A stretch of 64,000 nt of DNA from JAGFIY01 sp964499285 (GTDB taxonomy: Bacteria; Bacteroidota; Ignavibacteria; Ignavibacteriales; Melioribacteraceae): assembly GCA_964499285.1 (NCBI GenBank), contig CAZCLA010000008.1, positions 1-64,000 on the forward strand, written 5' to 3'. Each line of letters begins with the position of its first letter. Position 1 is the first letter of the stretch. Shown piece by piece: positions 50,859 to 59,871 of this stretch. The notes below the pieces were generated by a model. That model searched no databases, was not told the DNA's origin, and saw only the letters and a list, made by a program, of their open reading frames with translations. The position numbers were made by a program, and so were the translations under genes.

Positions 50859-51874
50859 TGAGAATTTTAGAAAATTTTTCACTGAGACATCTAAATTCGT
50901 TTGGTGTCGACGTTAATGCTAGATATTTTATAGAAATAGCAGATTTTAATGATCTAAATAAGGTCTATAATTTTATTCATAACAATGGACTTAAGTGCAT
51001 TATTTTAGGCGAAGGTAGTAACAGTCTTTTCATCAATAACATTAACGAAATTGTCCTTCATATTAGCAAAAAAGGCTTCGAAATTGAAGAAACTAGTGCA
51101 AATTGGAAAATTACGGCTTTTGGCGGGCAAAATTGGGATAACCTTATCAAAGCATCAGTGGAGCATGGCATAATAGGACTGGAAAATTTATCATACATTC
51201 CTGGAAGTGTTGGTGCTGCTCCCGTCCAAAATATTGGAGCATACGGAGCAGAGTTAAGTGAGTTTTTTGTTGAATGTACTATTTTCGATCTTACAACTGG
51301 GGATATTCGAAAAATGAATAAATCCGATTGTAAATTTTCATATAGAGATAGTATTTTCAAAAATGAATTAAAAAATCGAATTATAATTCTTTCTGCGAAA
51401 TTGGAGGTTGGGAAAAACAGAAAATTAAACTTTGCATATGAAACGATCGAAAAATTTATTAAAGCCAACAATCTTACAGTTTCAAACTCTACACAATTGA
51501 GAGAAATCATAATTTCTATTAGAAACTCCAAAATACCAATGCCGTTAAAAATTAAAAATGCCGGTAGTTTTTTTAAGAATCCTGCAGCAGATGAAAGGAC
51601 TATCGAGAAAATTAAGTCTAAACACAAAGATGCTCCAATTTATAGGCTACCAAATGAGAAGTTCAAAATTTCTGCCGGATGGTTAATAGAAAAATGCGGA
51701 TTGAAAGGGATTCGTAAAGGGGACGTAGGTACATATGAAAAACAGGCACTTGTTATTGTTAATTACGGAAATGCATCTGGTCAGGAAATTTATAATTTTG
51801 CAATGGATATACAAAAAAATGTTTATAAAGAATTTGGTATTTTTCTCGAACCGGAAGTAAATATTATCAAATAA
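50858..51874 (+). CDS. murB: UDP-N-acetylenolpyruvoylglucosamine reductase
   Basis: MurB makes UDP-MurNAc with FAD and NADPH. ATG 50858 overlaps the comEC stop and gives RILENFSLRHLNSFGVD. The FAD region ILGEGSNSLF, IPGSVGAAPVQNIGAYGAE, the YRDSIFK motif and the C-terminal EPEVNII are all present. YRDSIFK and the longer C-terminus are type I (E. coli-like) features. The segment GSFFKNP carries the catalytic Ser. Length (338 residues) is normal. Confidence 0.96.
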   Translation: MRILENFSLRHLNSFGVDVNARYFIEIADFNDLNKVYNFIHNNGLKCIILGEGSNSLFINNINEIVLHISKKGFEIEETSANWKITAFGGQNWDNLIKASVEHGIIGLENLSYIPGSVGAAPVQNIGAYGAELSEFFVECTIFDLTTGDIRKMNKSDCKFSYRDSIFKNELKNRIIILSAKLEVGKNRKLNFAYETIEKFIKANNLTVSNSTQLREIIISIRNSKIPMPLKIKNAGSFFKNPAADERTIEKIKSKHKDAPIYRLPNEKFKISAGWLIEKCGLKGIRKGDVGTYEKQALVIVNYGNASGQEIYNFAMDIQKNVYKEFGIFLEPEVNIIK

Positions 51875-51893
51875 AATAAATGAAGGTAATTTA

Positions 51894-53303
51894 ATGGCTG
51901 AAAATAATGAAAATGGGAAATCGTTTTTTGGTAACATTATTAAAGAACTGACTCAACCGTTTATTGATCTTGCTCATACTTCCAGAGCACTTTTTGGGTT
52001 GAATCTTTCATATGTGCTTGAAGGGATGACATATTTCGGTGTAGTAGGCTTACTTGCTATATTTTTCAACGAGTATGTCGGCTTAGATGACATAGATGCT
52101 GGAAGAATGGTCGGCGTTCTAACGGCGGGAATTACTATTGCAATGTTGTTTCTTGGAGCAACTGTTGATTGGATCGGTCTGAGAAAATCTTTACTAATTT
52201 CTCTTACACTTATGCTTGTTGGACGAGCACTGCTGACTCTTTCGCCAGAAATTGGTGTTCCGGGTCTTTGGCAGTCAGCACATATTTTAGCAATGCTCGG
52301 AATACTTGGAATCATATTAGGCTATGGAATTTATCAACCAGCTGCATATGCAGGAGTTAAAAAACTTACAACTCCAAAAACTGCTGCAATGGGATATGCA
52401 ATGCTTTATGCTCTTATGAATCTTGGAGGATTCTTACCTGGATTGATTTCACCTCCAATCAGAAAATCGTTTGAGATCACCGGGGTTTTTTGGTTCATGA
52501 CAATTTTTACAGTTATTGGAATCGGTGTAGTCTATTTTATCATCACCAAAAAAGCGATGAAGAATGCAGTTGAGCAGATAAAAGCCGAAGCCGGAACGAC
52601 TGCTGAGGAAGCTGAAAAAGATGAAGAAGATGAAATGGCAAAGATGTCAACAAAAGAAAAATTTGCTTACTATATCAAGAATTTTCCGTTGAGAGATCTA
52701 CGATTTTTATTTTTTATTTTCATCTTGATTCCGGTTCAAACCTTGTTTGCTCACAATTGGCTCACGATTCCGCTTTACACAAGCAGGGCATTCGAAGGAT
52801 TCATCCAAGATAACTTTGAGTTCTTCGTTAACTTAAACCCAATATTAATTTTTATTCTTACTCCTATGGTTACCGCATTAACTTCAAAGAAGAATACATA
52901 TACTATGATGATCATTGGAACTTTTGTAATGGCTGTTCCTACTTTTATTTTAGCTACGGGGCCAACATTCTTTAACCTAATGGCGTATCTAATCATTATG
53001 ACTATAGGTGAAGCAATGTGGCAGCCAAGATTTTTACAATGGGTTGCTGAAATTGCTCCGAAAAATATGACCGGAATTTATATGGGTATCGGACAGTTTC
53101 CTTGGTTTTTAACGAAAATTGTTACAAGCCTTTACTCTGGATGGTTTTTAATGAAATACGTTCCAGCTGATACACCTCCTTCTTTAATGGATTCGGAAAT
53201 GATGTGGCTTATTTATGGCTTTATTGCGGTAATTACTCCTTTAGGATTGTTCCTTGCAAGAGGGTGGATGCAAAAAGGATTCAAAACAAAACATGAGGGA
53301 TAA
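51894..53303 (+). CDS. MFS transporter, probably POT/oligopeptide-like
   Basis: About 12 to 14 membrane helices are visible in 469 residues. The loop GATVDWIGLRKSL is an MFS motif A variant. YGIYQPAAYAGVKKLT and YALMNLGGFLPGLISPPI recall the proton-dependent oligopeptide transporters (POT/PTR2). An acidic cytoplasmic loop (EEAEKDEEDEMAKMSTKEK) splits the halves. The dipeptidase gene three positions downstream would suit peptide uptake. The substrate is not proven. Confidence 0.75.
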   Translation: MAENNENGKSFFGNIIKELTQPFIDLAHTSRALFGLNLSYVLEGMTYFGVVGLLAIFFNEYVGLDDIDAGRMVGVLTAGITIAMLFLGATVDWIGLRKSLLISLTLMLVGRALLTLSPEIGVPGLWQSAHILAMLGILGIILGYGIYQPAAYAGVKKLTTPKTAAMGYAMLYALMNLGGFLPGLISPPIRKSFEITGVFWFMTIFTVIGIGVVYFIITKKAMKNAVEQIKAEAGTTAEEAEKDEEDEMAKMSTKEKFAYYIKNFPLRDLRFLFFIFILIPVQTLFAHNWLTIPLYTSRAFEGFIQDNFEFFVNLNPILIFILTPMVTALTSKKNTYTMMIIGTFVMAVPTFILATGPTFFNLMAYLIIMTIGEAMWQPRFLQWVAEIAPKNMTGIYMGIGQFPWFLTKIVTSLYSGWFLMKYVPADTPPSLMDSEMMWLIYGFIAVITPLGLFLARGWMQKGFKTKHEG

Positions 53304-53305
53304 AA

Positions 53306-53620
53306 TTGATTAAGAAAATTGATGAATGCGAAGTAATACGAAATAGAGATGGTATTAAATCAAGAAAAATTTTTTCGAATGAAAAATTAGAAATTATTCA
53401 CATTATTCTTGAACCTGAAGCCGAATTGGAGAAACATATATCCCATTTTGAAGTTCAATTTTATGTCATATTCGGTGAGGGAATCTATACCATCGGAGAA
53501 GAAACTCATGTGTTGAAACGCGATACTATTGTCGATTGCCCAAAACAAGTAGAACGAAGTTGGAAAAACTTATCGGAAAACAATCTCGAGCTTCTAGTCG
53601 TAAAAAGCATAATGATATGA
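53306..53620 (+). CDS. Small cupin-domain protein
   Basis: The 104-residue protein has a single cupin barrel, with metal-ligand pattern HISHFEVQFYVIFGEG for motif 1 and a shorter motif 2 (TIVDCPKQVERSW) that lacks a clear His. It starts at TTG two bases after the transporter gene and overlaps hydE by 4 bases. The substrate is unknown. Its coupling to hydE suggests a shared task, or merely operon placement. Confidence 0.8.
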   Translation: MIKKIDECEVIRNRDGIKSRKIFSNEKLEIIHIILEPEAELEKHISHFEVQFYVIFGEGIYTIGEETHVLKRDTIVDCPKQVERSWKNLSENNLELLVVKSIMI

Positions 53621-54714
53621 AAGTGACGAAATTAAATCAAATATTGAGTAAAATTGATTCGGAGGATGAACTCTTAAAAGATGATTTAGGTTTTTTGCTT
53701 CAATTGACAGTACGTGAAGATCTCGATAAACTTTTTCGCAAAGCGTATGAAATAAAACAAAAGTATGTCGGAAACAAAACTTTTTTCAGAGGAATTGTCG
53801 AACTCAGTAATATCTGTAGTAAAGACTGTTTCTACTGTGGAATCAGACGAAGCAATAAAAATGTGAAGAGATTTTCATTAGTGGAAGAGCAGATTCTGAC
53901 TGCAGCAAAATGGGCTTATGAAAACAATTACGGATCAGTTGTTCTTCAAAGCGGTGAAAGAAATGATAAAGCTTTTATCGATTTTATTGAAAGAACTTTA
54001 AACGAAATTAAAATACTCTCCAACGGTGAATTGGGAATTACGATCTCCTTTGGCGAACAGACTTACGAAACTTACAAACGATGGTTCGACGCGGGTGCGC
54101 ACAGATATTTACTACGAATTGAAACTTCAAATCCTGAACTTTACAGAAAACTTCATCCTCCCGATCACATATTTGAAGAAAGATTAAATTGCCTCCGAAT
54201 GATAAAAGAAATCGGTTATCAGACTGGGACAGGTGTGATGATCGGTCTTCCGTTTCAAACAATCGATGATCTTGTTAATGATCTCCTCTTTTTCAGAGAC
54301 TTCGACATCGATATGCTAGGTATGGGACCTTATTTAGTAAATGAAGATACACCACTTGCAAAAGAATTTTTGGATTTTGAAGAAAAGAAAGATGATCAGT
54401 ACTTTCTTGGATTAAAAATGATTGCCTGTGCAAGAATTTTATTGAAGGATGTGAACATTGCATCAACAACAGCACTTCAAGCATTGAAATACAGCGGAAG
54501 AGAAATGGGACTTCTTGCCGGTGCAAATATTATTATGCCGAACATTACACCAATGGAATATCGGGAAGCATATCAGCTTTATGACAATAAACCGTGCATT
54601 GACGATGATTCCGAACTCTGTCTGGATTGTCTTAAACAACGCATCTATGGAATCGAGAGTGAGATTGGTTATGGTGAGTGGGGAGATTCTCCTCATTTCA
54701 AGAAAAAACATTAA
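53617..54714 (+). CDS. hydE: Radical SAM [FeFe]-hydrogenase maturase HydE
   Basis: HydE helps build the diiron subcluster of [FeFe] hydrogenase. The start ATG 53617 overlaps the cupin stop; a longer frame upstream has no support. The radical SAM motif CSKDCFYC places Cys67, Cys71 and Cys74. GIRRSNKNVKRF, VVLQSGE, LRIETSNPELYRKLHP, GLPFQTIDDLVNDLLFFRD, STTALQAL and GANIIMPNITP match HydE closely. Length (365 residues) is normal. HydF, HydG and a hydrogenase are absent from the window, so they are either elsewhere or this is a HydE-like enzyme with another job. Confidence 0.9.
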   Translation: MKVTKLNQILSKIDSEDELLKDDLGFLLQLTVREDLDKLFRKAYEIKQKYVGNKTFFRGIVELSNICSKDCFYCGIRRSNKNVKRFSLVEEQILTAAKWAYENNYGSVVLQSGERNDKAFIDFIERTLNEIKILSNGELGITISFGEQTYETYKRWFDAGAHRYLLRIETSNPELYRKLHPPDHIFEERLNCLRMIKEIGYQTGTGVMIGLPFQTIDDLVNDLLFFRDFDIDMLGMGPYLVNEDTPLAKEFLDFEEKKDDQYFLGLKMIACARILLKDVNIASTTALQALKYSGREMGLLAGANIIMPNITPMEYREAYQLYDNKPCIDDDSELCLDCLKQRIYGIESEIGYGEWGDSPHFKKKH

Positions 54715-54729
54715 ATAAAACTAGGGAAT

Positions 54730-55926
54730 ATGATGAAATGGTTACTATTGCCTCTGCTTTTGACAATAAGCAATCCGGATACATCTATGGAAGATGAAAT
54801 GCTCAGGAAAAAAGCAGCTGAAATTGCCAAGAAAATTATAATTGTTGATACACATATCGATCTTCACTACAGATTAATATCTAAAAGAGATGACATTGCA
54901 GACAGATCAAACGAAGGAAATTTTGATCTCGCTCGGGCAGTCGAAGGTGGACTTAATGCTCCCTTCATTTCAATTTTTACATCACCGAGATATGAAGCAG
55001 AAGGTACAAGCAAGTCAAAAGCTGATGAACTTATTGATTTCATCGAAGAAGTTGTAAGAGTTCATCCCGATAAAACAGCTATCCCGAAGTCTGTTAACGA
55101 TATCTATGATAATTTTGCTATGGGGAAAATTTCACTTCCTCTCGGAATGGAAAATGGATCTCCGATTGAAGGTGATCTTAAAAATCTGGAATATTTCTAC
55201 GATAGAGGAATTCGCTACATAACTTTGACTCATGGTTCTAACAACCATATTGGTGACTCGTCATATGATGATGAAGAAAAGTGGGGAGGACTTTCACCGT
55301 TTGGTAAAGAAGTTGTAAAGAATATGAATGAACTAGGTATAATGGTTGATATTTCTCACGTGTCGGATAAAACTTTTTGGGATGTTCTTAAAATAACAAA
55401 AGTTCCCGTCATTGCATCTCACTCATCTTGTCGTGAATTTACACCCGGTTTTGAACGAAATATGAGTGATGAAATGATTAAAGCTCTGGCAGAAAACGGT
55501 GGTACTATCCAGATTACCTTCGGCTCTTCATTTTTAAGGAAAGATATCCGTGATAAGATACAAGCAAGAAATGATAATATAAATAATTATGTCCGTGAAC
55601 ATGGTTGGACGATGAGTGATGATAAAGCTCGCGAGTATAGTCGAAAATACAGGAACGAAAATCCGGTTGGCTATGCCGATGTGAAAGATGTGGCCGCTCA
55701 TATTGATCATGCAGTAAAAATTGCAGGTATAGATCATGTTGGAATCGGTTCCGATTTTGATGGAGTAGGAGATAGTCTTCCAACAGGTTTGAAAGATGTT
55801 TCCCAATATCCAAACTTAATCTATGAACTTCTCAAACTTGGTTACAACGAAGAGGAGATTGAAAAAATAATGTCTGGCAATCTCCTTCGTGTTTGGCGCG
55901 AAGTTGAAGAATATGGAAAAAAATAG
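54730..55926 (+). CDS. Membrane dipeptidase (peptidase family M19)
   Basis: A short N-terminal hydrophobic stretch (residues 2-14) suggests export. The dinuclear zinc site is visible as VDTHIDLHYR, ENGSPIEGDL, HGSNNHIGDSS, VDISHVSDKTFWDVL, ASHSSCREF and GIGSDFDGVGD. The length of 398 residues fits secreted M19 enzymes that cleave dipeptides at the cell envelope. It lies 15 bases after hydE and three genes after a POT-like transporter, which could import its products. Confidence 0.92.
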   Translation: MMKWLLLPLLLTISNPDTSMEDEMLRKKAAEIAKKIIIVDTHIDLHYRLISKRDDIADRSNEGNFDLARAVEGGLNAPFISIFTSPRYEAEGTSKSKADELIDFIEEVVRVHPDKTAIPKSVNDIYDNFAMGKISLPLGMENGSPIEGDLKNLEYFYDRGIRYITLTHGSNNHIGDSSYDDEEKWGGLSPFGKEVVKNMNELGIMVDISHVSDKTFWDVLKITKVPVIASHSSCREFTPGFERNMSDEMIKALAENGGTIQITFGSSFLRKDIRDKIQARNDNINNYVREHGWTMSDDKAREYSRKYRNENPVGYADVKDVAAHIDHAVKIAGIDHVGIGSDFDGVGDSLPTGLKDVSQYPNLIYELLKLGYNEEEIEKIMSGNLLRVWREVEEYGKK

Positions 55927-55955
55927 AATAAAATTTATAGTATAAACAGCCCTAT

Positions 55956-56279
55956 TTAATCTTCCAAAACGACTGCTGTCCCGCTGGCCGTTACCATAAG
56001 CATTCCACCACCTTGACCGAGAGTTTCATAATCCAAATCCACCGCAATAACAGCATTTCCTCCCATTCTTGAAGCTTGGTCTTCCATCTCTTTTAGGGCT
56101 ATTTCTTTCGCTTGCCTCAATTCTTTTTCGTAAGCAGCAGATCTACCGCCGACTATATCTCTAATTCCGGCAAAAAAATCACGGAAAATGTTTGCGCCCA
56201 AAATTGCCTCTCCCGAAACAATTCCTAAGTATTTTGTGATTTTTTTACCGTCGATGGAATTTGTTGTAGTTAGTAGCAT
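55956..56279 (-). CDS. ybjQ: YbjQ-family (UPF0145) protein
   Basis: This 107-residue protein matches the YbjQ family: LTTTNSIDGKKITKYLGIVSGE, GGRSAAYEKELRQAKEIALKEME and GGNAVIAVDLDYETLG. The family forms pentamers and is of unknown function. It is on the minus strand, converging with the dipeptidase and diverging from the next gene across a 134-base spacer that holds AT-rich sequence and no clear TTG-N20-TAnnTTTG promoter. Confidence 0.9.
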   Translation of the reverse strand: MLLTTTNSIDGKKITKYLGIVSGEAILGANIFRDFFAGIRDIVGGRSAAYEKELRQAKEIALKEMEDQASRMGGNAVIAVDLDYETLGQGGGMLMVTASGTAVVLED

Positions 56280-56413
56280 ATCGTCTCCTAAAATTATTGT
56301 CTTAATGAAATTATAATTGTTAAATTATTACATCAAAAATAATAATACATTTTTCGTTAAATTACATATTCATTTAATACAAATAAATAATTTATTCGTC
56401 TACTCTTAACTTG

Positions 56414-57322
56414 ATGAAGCTAGAAAAACAGTATATCATACAAGCGGTCACAATTGCGGCAAATAATCTTCGATTAAGTTCCGAAAAAATTGAAGTTGTT
56501 TCATTATTTAAAAAGCATCTTACCAACTGCGAAGATATTGAAAATGAGATAAGCCGGATGAAAAAGATAACCGAGTTATCGAAATTAGCCGTAAAGCTCG
56601 GGAGATTGATTGAATACATTAAATCCGATCATATCGATTTTTTAAGATTGACAGAAACATTCAAGGAGCAGAGTCACACTTTAACTATCGAACTAAGTAA
56701 TATGCTCGATTTTGTCACTCCAATAAAATTTAAAGAGATTACGAGCAAACTTTCTGAACAAGAGATCGCCGTTCAATTAAAACAAAATGTACAAAGAGAA
56801 GAAGCACTTGATAAAATTCAAGAAAAAGTAGAGGTGAACGAAACCTCAGAATCGAATAAAGAGGATAAAAAAACAAAAATTACGAAGGAAGATATCGATC
56901 AAATAGAAAAGAATAAACAAGAATTTTTGTTCGAAGATCTAGACAAAGAAGAAGAGTTTGATTTTGAAAATTATGAAAAAACTATTCTTGCTCCCGTAAA
57001 AAAGCTTGAAGATTTGTTGAAACGATTTCCAAAAAAAGAATTTCTTGAGGAAGAAGTCGATGATTTTATGGAAAAGATGTTATTCAACAGCAAGTTTTCT
57101 TACAAGGTTGGCTTCGATATAATCGGTAAAATGCACAAGACTATCGCTTCAGCATTACTTGCAATAAAAAACGATGAAATAGAAACAACTGAAGATACAA
57201 CTGAAGGAATTCGTGCTTGTCTCATAGTAATTGTTGCCGTCGTGCGGGGAAAAGAAGTTGATATATCAAGTTATCTTAAAAAAGCGGAAAAATTCAGTAA
57301 GATTGTTTTAAAAGAAAATTAG
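56414..57322 (+). CDS. Unrecognised acidic helical protein
   Basis: The start is ATG 56414; the TTG directly before it is less likely. The 302-residue protein is all helix by composition. Residues about 1-125 and 190-302 look folded, and a very charged linker (about residues 128-185, rich in Glu and Lys) joins them. No signal, membrane helix, cysteine cluster or catalytic motif is visible. It lies 7 bases before manC and starts a run that leads to manC and the RpiB-like gene. I do not recognise the family. Confidence 0.75.
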   Translation: MKLEKQYIIQAVTIAANNLRLSSEKIEVVSLFKKHLTNCEDIENEISRMKKITELSKLAVKLGRLIEYIKSDHIDFLRLTETFKEQSHTLTIELSNMLDFVTPIKFKEITSKLSEQEIAVQLKQNVQREEALDKIQEKVEVNETSESNKEDKKTKITKEDIDQIEKNKQEFLFEDLDKEEEFDFENYEKTILAPVKKLEDLLKRFPKKEFLEEEVDDFMEKMLFNSKFSYKVGFDIIGKMHKTIASALLAIKNDEIETTEDTTEGIRACLIVIVAVVRGKEVDISSYLKKAEKFSKIVLKEN

Positions 57323-57329
57323 GTAGGAT

Positions 57330-58397
57330 ATGAATTTATATGCAGTAATAATGGCCGGAGGAGTTGGTTCAAGATTTTGGCCCCGCAGCAGAAAAGCTAC
57401 ACCAAAGCAACTATTAAAAATTTTTGGCAATCAGACAATGATTCAGGAAACCGTTGGGAGATTAGATGGTTTGGTTCCTGATAAAAATATCTTCGTCATT
57501 ACAAATGAAGAACAGTCAGCAAAAATCAAAGAACAATTGAGTAATATACCAGAAGAAAATATTATCGCTGAACCATTTGGGAAAAATACTGCTCCTTGCA
57601 TTGGATTGGCTGCAACATTGATAAAACATAAAGATCCAGAAGGCGTTCTTATAATTCTTCCGGCTGATCATCTTATACCAGATGTCAAAAAATTTCAGAA
57701 GGTAGTTAAAACTGCGGTAAAATTCGCTCAATCATCAAACGGACTGGTTACTATAGGGATCGAACCGACAAGACCAGAAACCGGTTACGGTTATATTCAA
57801 TACCTCGAAAATGGAGTTGACAAGGATGTTTTTGCGGTTAAATCATTTGCAGAAAAACCAAATGTGAATACTGCTCAAAGGTTTATTGAATCCGGAGATT
57901 TTCTTTGGAATTCCGGTATGTTTATCTGGCGTGCAGAATCTATTTTGAATGAAATGAAAACATTAATGTCTGATCTTTATGATGGATTAGTTCGATTAAG
58001 TAGAAGTATAGATTCGGATAATTTTTATTCTGAGTTGAGAAAGGTTTATGGACAAGTAAGAAGCATTTCTATCGATTACGGAATTATGGAAAAATCCAAA
58101 CACGTATTCTTGGTTAAAGGTGATTTCGGTTGGAGTGATGTAGGTAGCTGGGAAACCGTTTATCAATTGAGCAATAAAAACCATGACGAAAATTCTATTT
58201 CCGGAGATGTGTTTGAATCATCAACAAAGAACTCATATATTTTCTCTGACAAAAAGTTTACTGCTGTAATTGGAGTTGATAATTTAATTATTATAAATAC
58301 AGAAGATTCATTATTGATTTGCGATAGAAAAAACGCACAGGATGTTAAACTTGTTGTTGATTACCTTAAAATGAATAACCGCGATGATCTTTTGTAA
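57330..58397 (+). CDS. manC: Mannose-1-phosphate guanylyltransferase
   Basis: The enzyme makes GDP-mannose for surface polysaccharide. The nucleotide motif MAGGVGSRFWPRSR is at residues about 7-20, with TPKQLLKIFG, ILPADHLI, GIEPTRPETGYGYIQ, EKPNVNTAQRFIESGDFLWNSGMF (split across about 176-199) and GDFGWSDVGSW. It lacks the C-terminal isomerase domain of bifunctional forms; its 355 residues fit the single-domain type. It would serve the same envelope sugars as the first genes in the window. Confidence 0.93.
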   Translation: MNLYAVIMAGGVGSRFWPRSRKATPKQLLKIFGNQTMIQETVGRLDGLVPDKNIFVITNEEQSAKIKEQLSNIPEENIIAEPFGKNTAPCIGLAATLIKHKDPEGVLIILPADHLIPDVKKFQKVVKTAVKFAQSSNGLVTIGIEPTRPETGYGYIQYLENGVDKDVFAVKSFAEKPNVNTAQRFIESGDFLWNSGMFIWRAESILNEMKTLMSDLYDGLVRLSRSIDSDNFYSELRKVYGQVRSISIDYGIMEKSKHVFLVKGDFGWSDVGSWETVYQLSNKNHDENSISGDVFESSTKNSYIFSDKKFTAVIGVDNLIIINTEDSLLICDRKNAQDVKLVVDYLKMNNRDDLL

Positions 58398-58403
58398 TAT
58401 AAA

Positions 58404-59054
58404 ATGAAAAAATTAATAACAGAACAAAATATTATTGATTTAATCAAGAAAGGTCTAACATCTATTACTTTACCTAAAGAATCCATCTTAACGCCGCTTG
58501 CAAAGGATAGAATAAACAGTTCGAAAATTCAAGTGATATTTTCGGATGCAACACCAAAGAATGACGTGGTGAAAAAATCCGGCGATAAATTAGTAATTGC
58601 AATTGGATCGGATCATACCGGATTTGACTTAAAGGAAGTAATTAAAAAAGAATTAACGAAATTAAATCATTCAATTATTGATGTAGGAACAAATTCAAAA
58701 GATGCCTGCGATTATCCGGATTTTGCAATTGAGGTTGGGAAGCTGACAGCACTTAAAAATGTAGATTTTGGAATAATGATCGATGCAACAGGAATTCCTT
58801 CTTCAATAACGGCGAATAAGATACCTGGTATTCGTGCAGCAACTTGTTATAATGAATTTTCCGCAAAGTCAGCTCGTGAACACAACAATGCAAATATTCT
58901 GGTTATGGGTGCAAAAGCAATTGGCGAAGAAACAGCAAAATCGGTTTTATCAACTTGGTTAAAATCCAGCTTTTTGGGGGATAGACATCAGCGTAGATTG
59001 GATAAGATAACTCAATTGGAAAATAAATTTCTAAAAAGAGAAAACCTTTCTTGA
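58404..59054 (+). CDS. RpiB/LacAB-family sugar-phosphate isomerase-like protein with N-terminal extension
   Basis: Residues about 62-216 match RpiB: IGSDHTGFDLKEVI (His71), CDYPDFA, TGIPSSITANKIPGIRAATCYNEFSAKSAREHNN and GDRHQRRLDKI. In E. coli RpiB the catalytic Cys66 lies in ICGTG; here the aligned stretch reads IDATG, so the Cys is replaced by Asp127. The first 60 residues (LITEQNIIDLIKKG, ILTPLAKDR) are an extra domain also found before other metabolic enzymes. Activity as ribose-5-phosphate isomerase is doubtful. The gene follows manC by 6 bases. Confidence 0.8.
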   Translation: MKKLITEQNIIDLIKKGLTSITLPKESILTPLAKDRINSSKIQVIFSDATPKNDVVKKSGDKLVIAIGSDHTGFDLKEVIKKELTKLNHSIIDVGTNSKDACDYPDFAIEVGKLTALKNVDFGIMIDATGIPSSITANKIPGIRAATCYNEFSAKSAREHNNANILVMGAKAIGEETAKSVLSTWLKSSFLGDRHQRRLDKITQLENKFLKRENLS

Positions 59055-59081
59055 GTAAATCTTATAGTATCCATAGATTTC
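59051..59081 (+). promoter_or_regulatory. Promoter of the pyrK-pyrD-folC operon
   Basis: TTG at 59051-59053, which overlaps the stop codon of the preceding gene, and TAGATTTC at 59074-59081 are 20 bases apart. The match to TTG-N20-TAnnTTTG lacks only the final G. It lies 34 bases before the pyrK start. Confidence 0.55.
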
Positions 59082-59115
59082 AAATTACAATTCAAAAAAT
59101 TACGAAAGCAGAATC

Positions 59116-59871
59116 TTGATTATTAGTCGCGCTCAGATTGATAGTGTCTCGAACATTCAATCTAACATATTCTTATTAAAAGCATACTCCCCAGATCTTG
59201 TCAGTAAAAGTTATCCCGGACAATTTGTCAATATTAAGGTGACCGATGGTTATTATCCGCTGCTCAGGAGACCATTCAGCATTTGTGATGTTGAAGGGGA
59301 TTATGTTTACTTTATGTTCAACATACATGGACAGGGTACAAAGTTTCTTTCCGCTAAAGCTAAAGGTGAACCTATCGATCTTCTCGGTCCGTTAGGTCAT
59401 GGATTTGAAATGGATGGAAATTATGATAACGCAATTATTATTGGGGGTGGACTTGGAGCAGCTCCGTTTCCTTTTCTTACAAAAAGTCTTTACAACAGAA
59501 ATATTTTGACATTGATCGGCGGAAGAAATAAAAACGATGTTATTACTTATGGAATGAAAAATGTTCATACTTGTACGGATGACGGATCTCTAGGATTAAA
59601 AGGGAATGTGCTTGATCTCCTCAAATCAATTTTACCTGATGTAAAAGGAAAATCGAGAATTTTTGCTTGCGGACCAACTCCAATGTTGAAAGCTCTTCAA
59701 TCCTTTGTAATAGAAAATAACATCGAGTGCCAAATGGCAACTGAGTGTGCAATGGCTTGTGGTTTTGGTATTTGCCAAGGATGCCCAATAGAATCTGCAC
59801 ATGATCATGAAACATATAAACTTGTTTGTAAAGACGGGCCTGTCTTTAATGCCGGGGATATTATTTTATGA
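59116..59871 (+). CDS. pyrK: Dihydroorotate dehydrogenase electron-transfer subunit PyrK
   Basis: PyrK carries FAD and a 2Fe-2S cluster and links PyrD to NAD. The ferredoxin-reductase fold shows PLLRRPFSI for FAD, the NAD-side IIGGGLGAAPF, and the cluster cysteines in ECAMACGFGICQGC, with a fourth Cys in LVCKDGP. Length (251 residues) is normal. It starts at TTG and overlaps pyrD by 4 bases, so the class 1B enzyme is made as a unit. Confidence 0.95.
   Translation: MIISRAQIDSVSNIQSNIFLLKAYSPDLVSKSYPGQFVNIKVTDGYYPLLRRPFSICDVEGDYVYFMFNIHGQGTKFLSAKAKGEPIDLLGPLGHGFEMDGNYDNAIIIGGGLGAAPFPFLTKSLYNRNILTLIGGRNKNDVITYGMKNVHTCTDDGSLGLKGNVLDLLKSILPDVKGKSRIFACGPTPMLKALQSFVIENNIECQMATECAMACGFGICQGCPIESAHDHETYKLVCKDGPVFNAGDIIL

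Noticed and set aside
51058..51627. A 189-residue minus-strand frame inside murB
   Set aside because: It lies fully within murB, which has all family motifs on the plus strand. It is a shadow frame.
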